Shown here one piece after another: positions 5,722-6,456 of a stretch of 6,456 nucleotides of DNA. The notes under the pieces are model-generated. The model saw only the letters and a program-made list of their open reading frames with translations, was not told the origin of the DNA and made no database searches. Origin of the DNA: Bacillota bacterium (GTDB lineage Bacteria > Bacillota > Dethiobacteria > DTU022); the NCBI GenBank assembly GCA_012510325.1, contig JAAZIG010000021.1, positions 1-6,456 on the forward strand, read 5' to 3'. The number at the start of each line of letters is the position of its first letter. The first letter of the stretch is position 1. Position numbers and translations under genes: made by a program.

Positions 5722-5726
5722 AAGAG

Positions 5727-6371
5727 TTACTCCTTCCTTGGTGACGTTAAAGCTTCACAAACAGCGGCGGAGAGCTCGGCGGCGGCCTCCCGGGGATCCT
5801 CCGCCGAGCAGATGGCGGAGACAACCGCGATGCTGTCGGCGCCGGCGGTGATCGCCGCTGCGGCGTTGCCAACATTTAAGCCGCCGATGGCCACCAGAGA
5901 GTGCCGGGAGAGCCGGCGCACCCGGGCCAGACCGGTCAATCCCCAGCTGCCGCGAGTGTCTTTTTTCGTCGGTGTTGGGAAGATGGGGCTGACGCCCAGG
6001 TAAGCGACATCATAGGCTTCAGCAGCCACAACCTGGGCCTCCGTCTCCACCGAAAGACCGATAATCGCCTGTGGCCCCAGCAGCCGCCTGGCCAGGGGAT
6101 AAGGCAGATCCTCCTGTCCGATATGCACCCCGGCGGCCCCGACAGCCAGGGCCACATCAACGCGGTCATTGATCAGCAAAGGGACACCATAAGGTGCCAG
6201 CAGCGCTTTCATCTGCCGGGCCGCCTCGACAAAAGAACGGGTGGCGGCCTCTTTTTCCCGCAGCTGTACTGCAGAGACACCCCCTTGCACCGCCCGGGCT
6301 ACGATCTGCTCAAGAGGCCGGCCCAGCGTCAAGGAGCGATCGGTGACCAGGTAAAGTCTGCCGATGCTCAT
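5727..6371 (-). CDS. thiE: ThiE: thiamine-phosphate synthase
   Basis: This enzyme condenses HMP-PP with thiazole phosphate to give thiamine monophosphate and pyrophosphate. Read from ATG 6371 it has 214 residues, the usual size for a (beta/alpha)8 ThiE. Motifs in order: QLREK (36-40), LINDRVDVA (66-74), GVHIGQEDLP (81-90), SPIFPTPTKKD (128-138, the mobile loop with the conserved Thr/Lys) and AIGGLN (161-166), followed by the phosphate-binding VVSAI (183-187). I chose ATG 6371 over the in-frame GTG 6386 because the thiM stop overlaps it as ATGA and AGGTGA lies 4 bases ahead; GTG 6386 lies inside the thiM coding end. The gene sits between thiM and thiD in one operon. The assignment is firm. Confidence 0.97.
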   Translation of the reverse strand: MSIGRLYLVTDRSLTLGRPLEQIVARAVQGGVSAVQLREKEAATRSFVEAARQMKALLAPYGVPLLINDRVDVALAVGAAGVHIGQEDLPYPLARRLLGPQAIIGLSVETEAQVVAAEAYDVAYLGVSPIFPTPTKKDTRGSWGLTGLARVRRLSRHSLVAIGGLNVGNAAAAITAGADSIAVVSAICSAEDPREAAAELSAAVCEALTSPRKE

Positions 6372-6456
6372 GGCTTCACCTGCCACTTAGCCGCGATCTG
6401 TTCGCGGTTCAGATTGTAGACGGCGTCAATAAAATGTAGCTGCAGGCTGCCCGGTC
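6368..6456 (-). CDS. thiM: ThiM: hydroxyethylthiazole kinase, C-terminal end only (gene runs off the window)
   Basis: An open frame enters from the right edge and ends at TGA 6370-6368, giving 28 residues: PGSLQLHFIDAVYNL followed by NREQIAAKWQVKP. This matches the ThiM C-terminus, where a 'GxGSFxxxFLDALYxL' block precedes a short final helix. ThiM phosphorylates hydroxyethylthiazole, supplying the second substrate for ThiE, so it is the expected neighbour in a thiM-thiE-thiD salvage cluster. Its stop codon overlaps the thiE start as ATGA. Only about a tenth of the protein is visible, so the name rests on this short motif plus context. Confidence 0.8.
   Translation of the reverse strand, partial: PGSLQLHFIDAVYNLNREQIAAKWQVKP

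Noticed and set aside
6372..6386. GTG at 6386 as the thiE start
   Set aside because: It lies inside the thiM coding end, lacks a well-placed binding site, and adds five residues not expected in ThiE; ATG 6371 overlaps the thiM stop as ATGA.
5901..6419. 172-residue plus-strand open frame opposite thiE
   Set aside because: It is antisense to an unambiguous ThiE and shows no domain features.

Overview
The window looks like chromosomal DNA from a bacterium of moderately high GC. The gene styles (an NCS2 permease next to mobB, a thiM-thiE-thiD cluster, strong AGGAGG-type ribosome binding sites, GTG/TTG starts) fit a Clostridia-like Bacillota such as the Peptococcaceae or their relatives. This placement is an inference from protein flavour only and is weak.

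Layout. Bases 1-322 hold no gene; they carry two copies and a fragment of a hairpin-forming intergenic repeat built around 'GTCATCCTGA...GAAGGATCTGAT'. Two plus-strand genes follow: a four-helix membrane protein (323-1276) that is recognisably an M48/HtpX-type protease but has lost every zinc ligand and the catalytic glutamate, and a class I SAM-dependent methyltransferase (1311-1991) whose natural N-terminus falls on a GTT codon behind an excellent ribosome binding site. Everything downstream is on the minus strand and converges on the methyltransferase near 2030. Reading in the minus direction from the right edge: the end of thiM (hydroxyethylthiazole kinase), then thiE (thiamine-phosphate synthase), thiD (HMP/HMP-P kinase) and a HAD-superfamily protein form a tightly packed operon with 4-base overlaps or a 5-base gap. 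After a 167-base gap comes an NCS2-type nucleobase permease, then mobB, the GTPase linked to molybdenum cofactor maturation.

How the genes work together. ThiM phosphorylates the thiazole alcohol, ThiD makes HMP-PP, and ThiE joins the two into thiamine monophosphate. The HAD protein is translationally coupled to thiD, so it may act on a thiamine-pathway phosphate, but its active site departs from the classical phosphatase motif. The permease and mobB may serve a molybdenum-dependent purine or related hydroxylase encoded elsewhere; this is suggested only by adjacency.

No CRISPR array, transposase, tRNA or rRNA was seen. The most interesting signals are the pseudo-protease, the HAD protein with an altered DxD motif inside a thiamine operon, the NCS2 permease without the usual acidic transport residues, and the GTT start of the methyltransferase.
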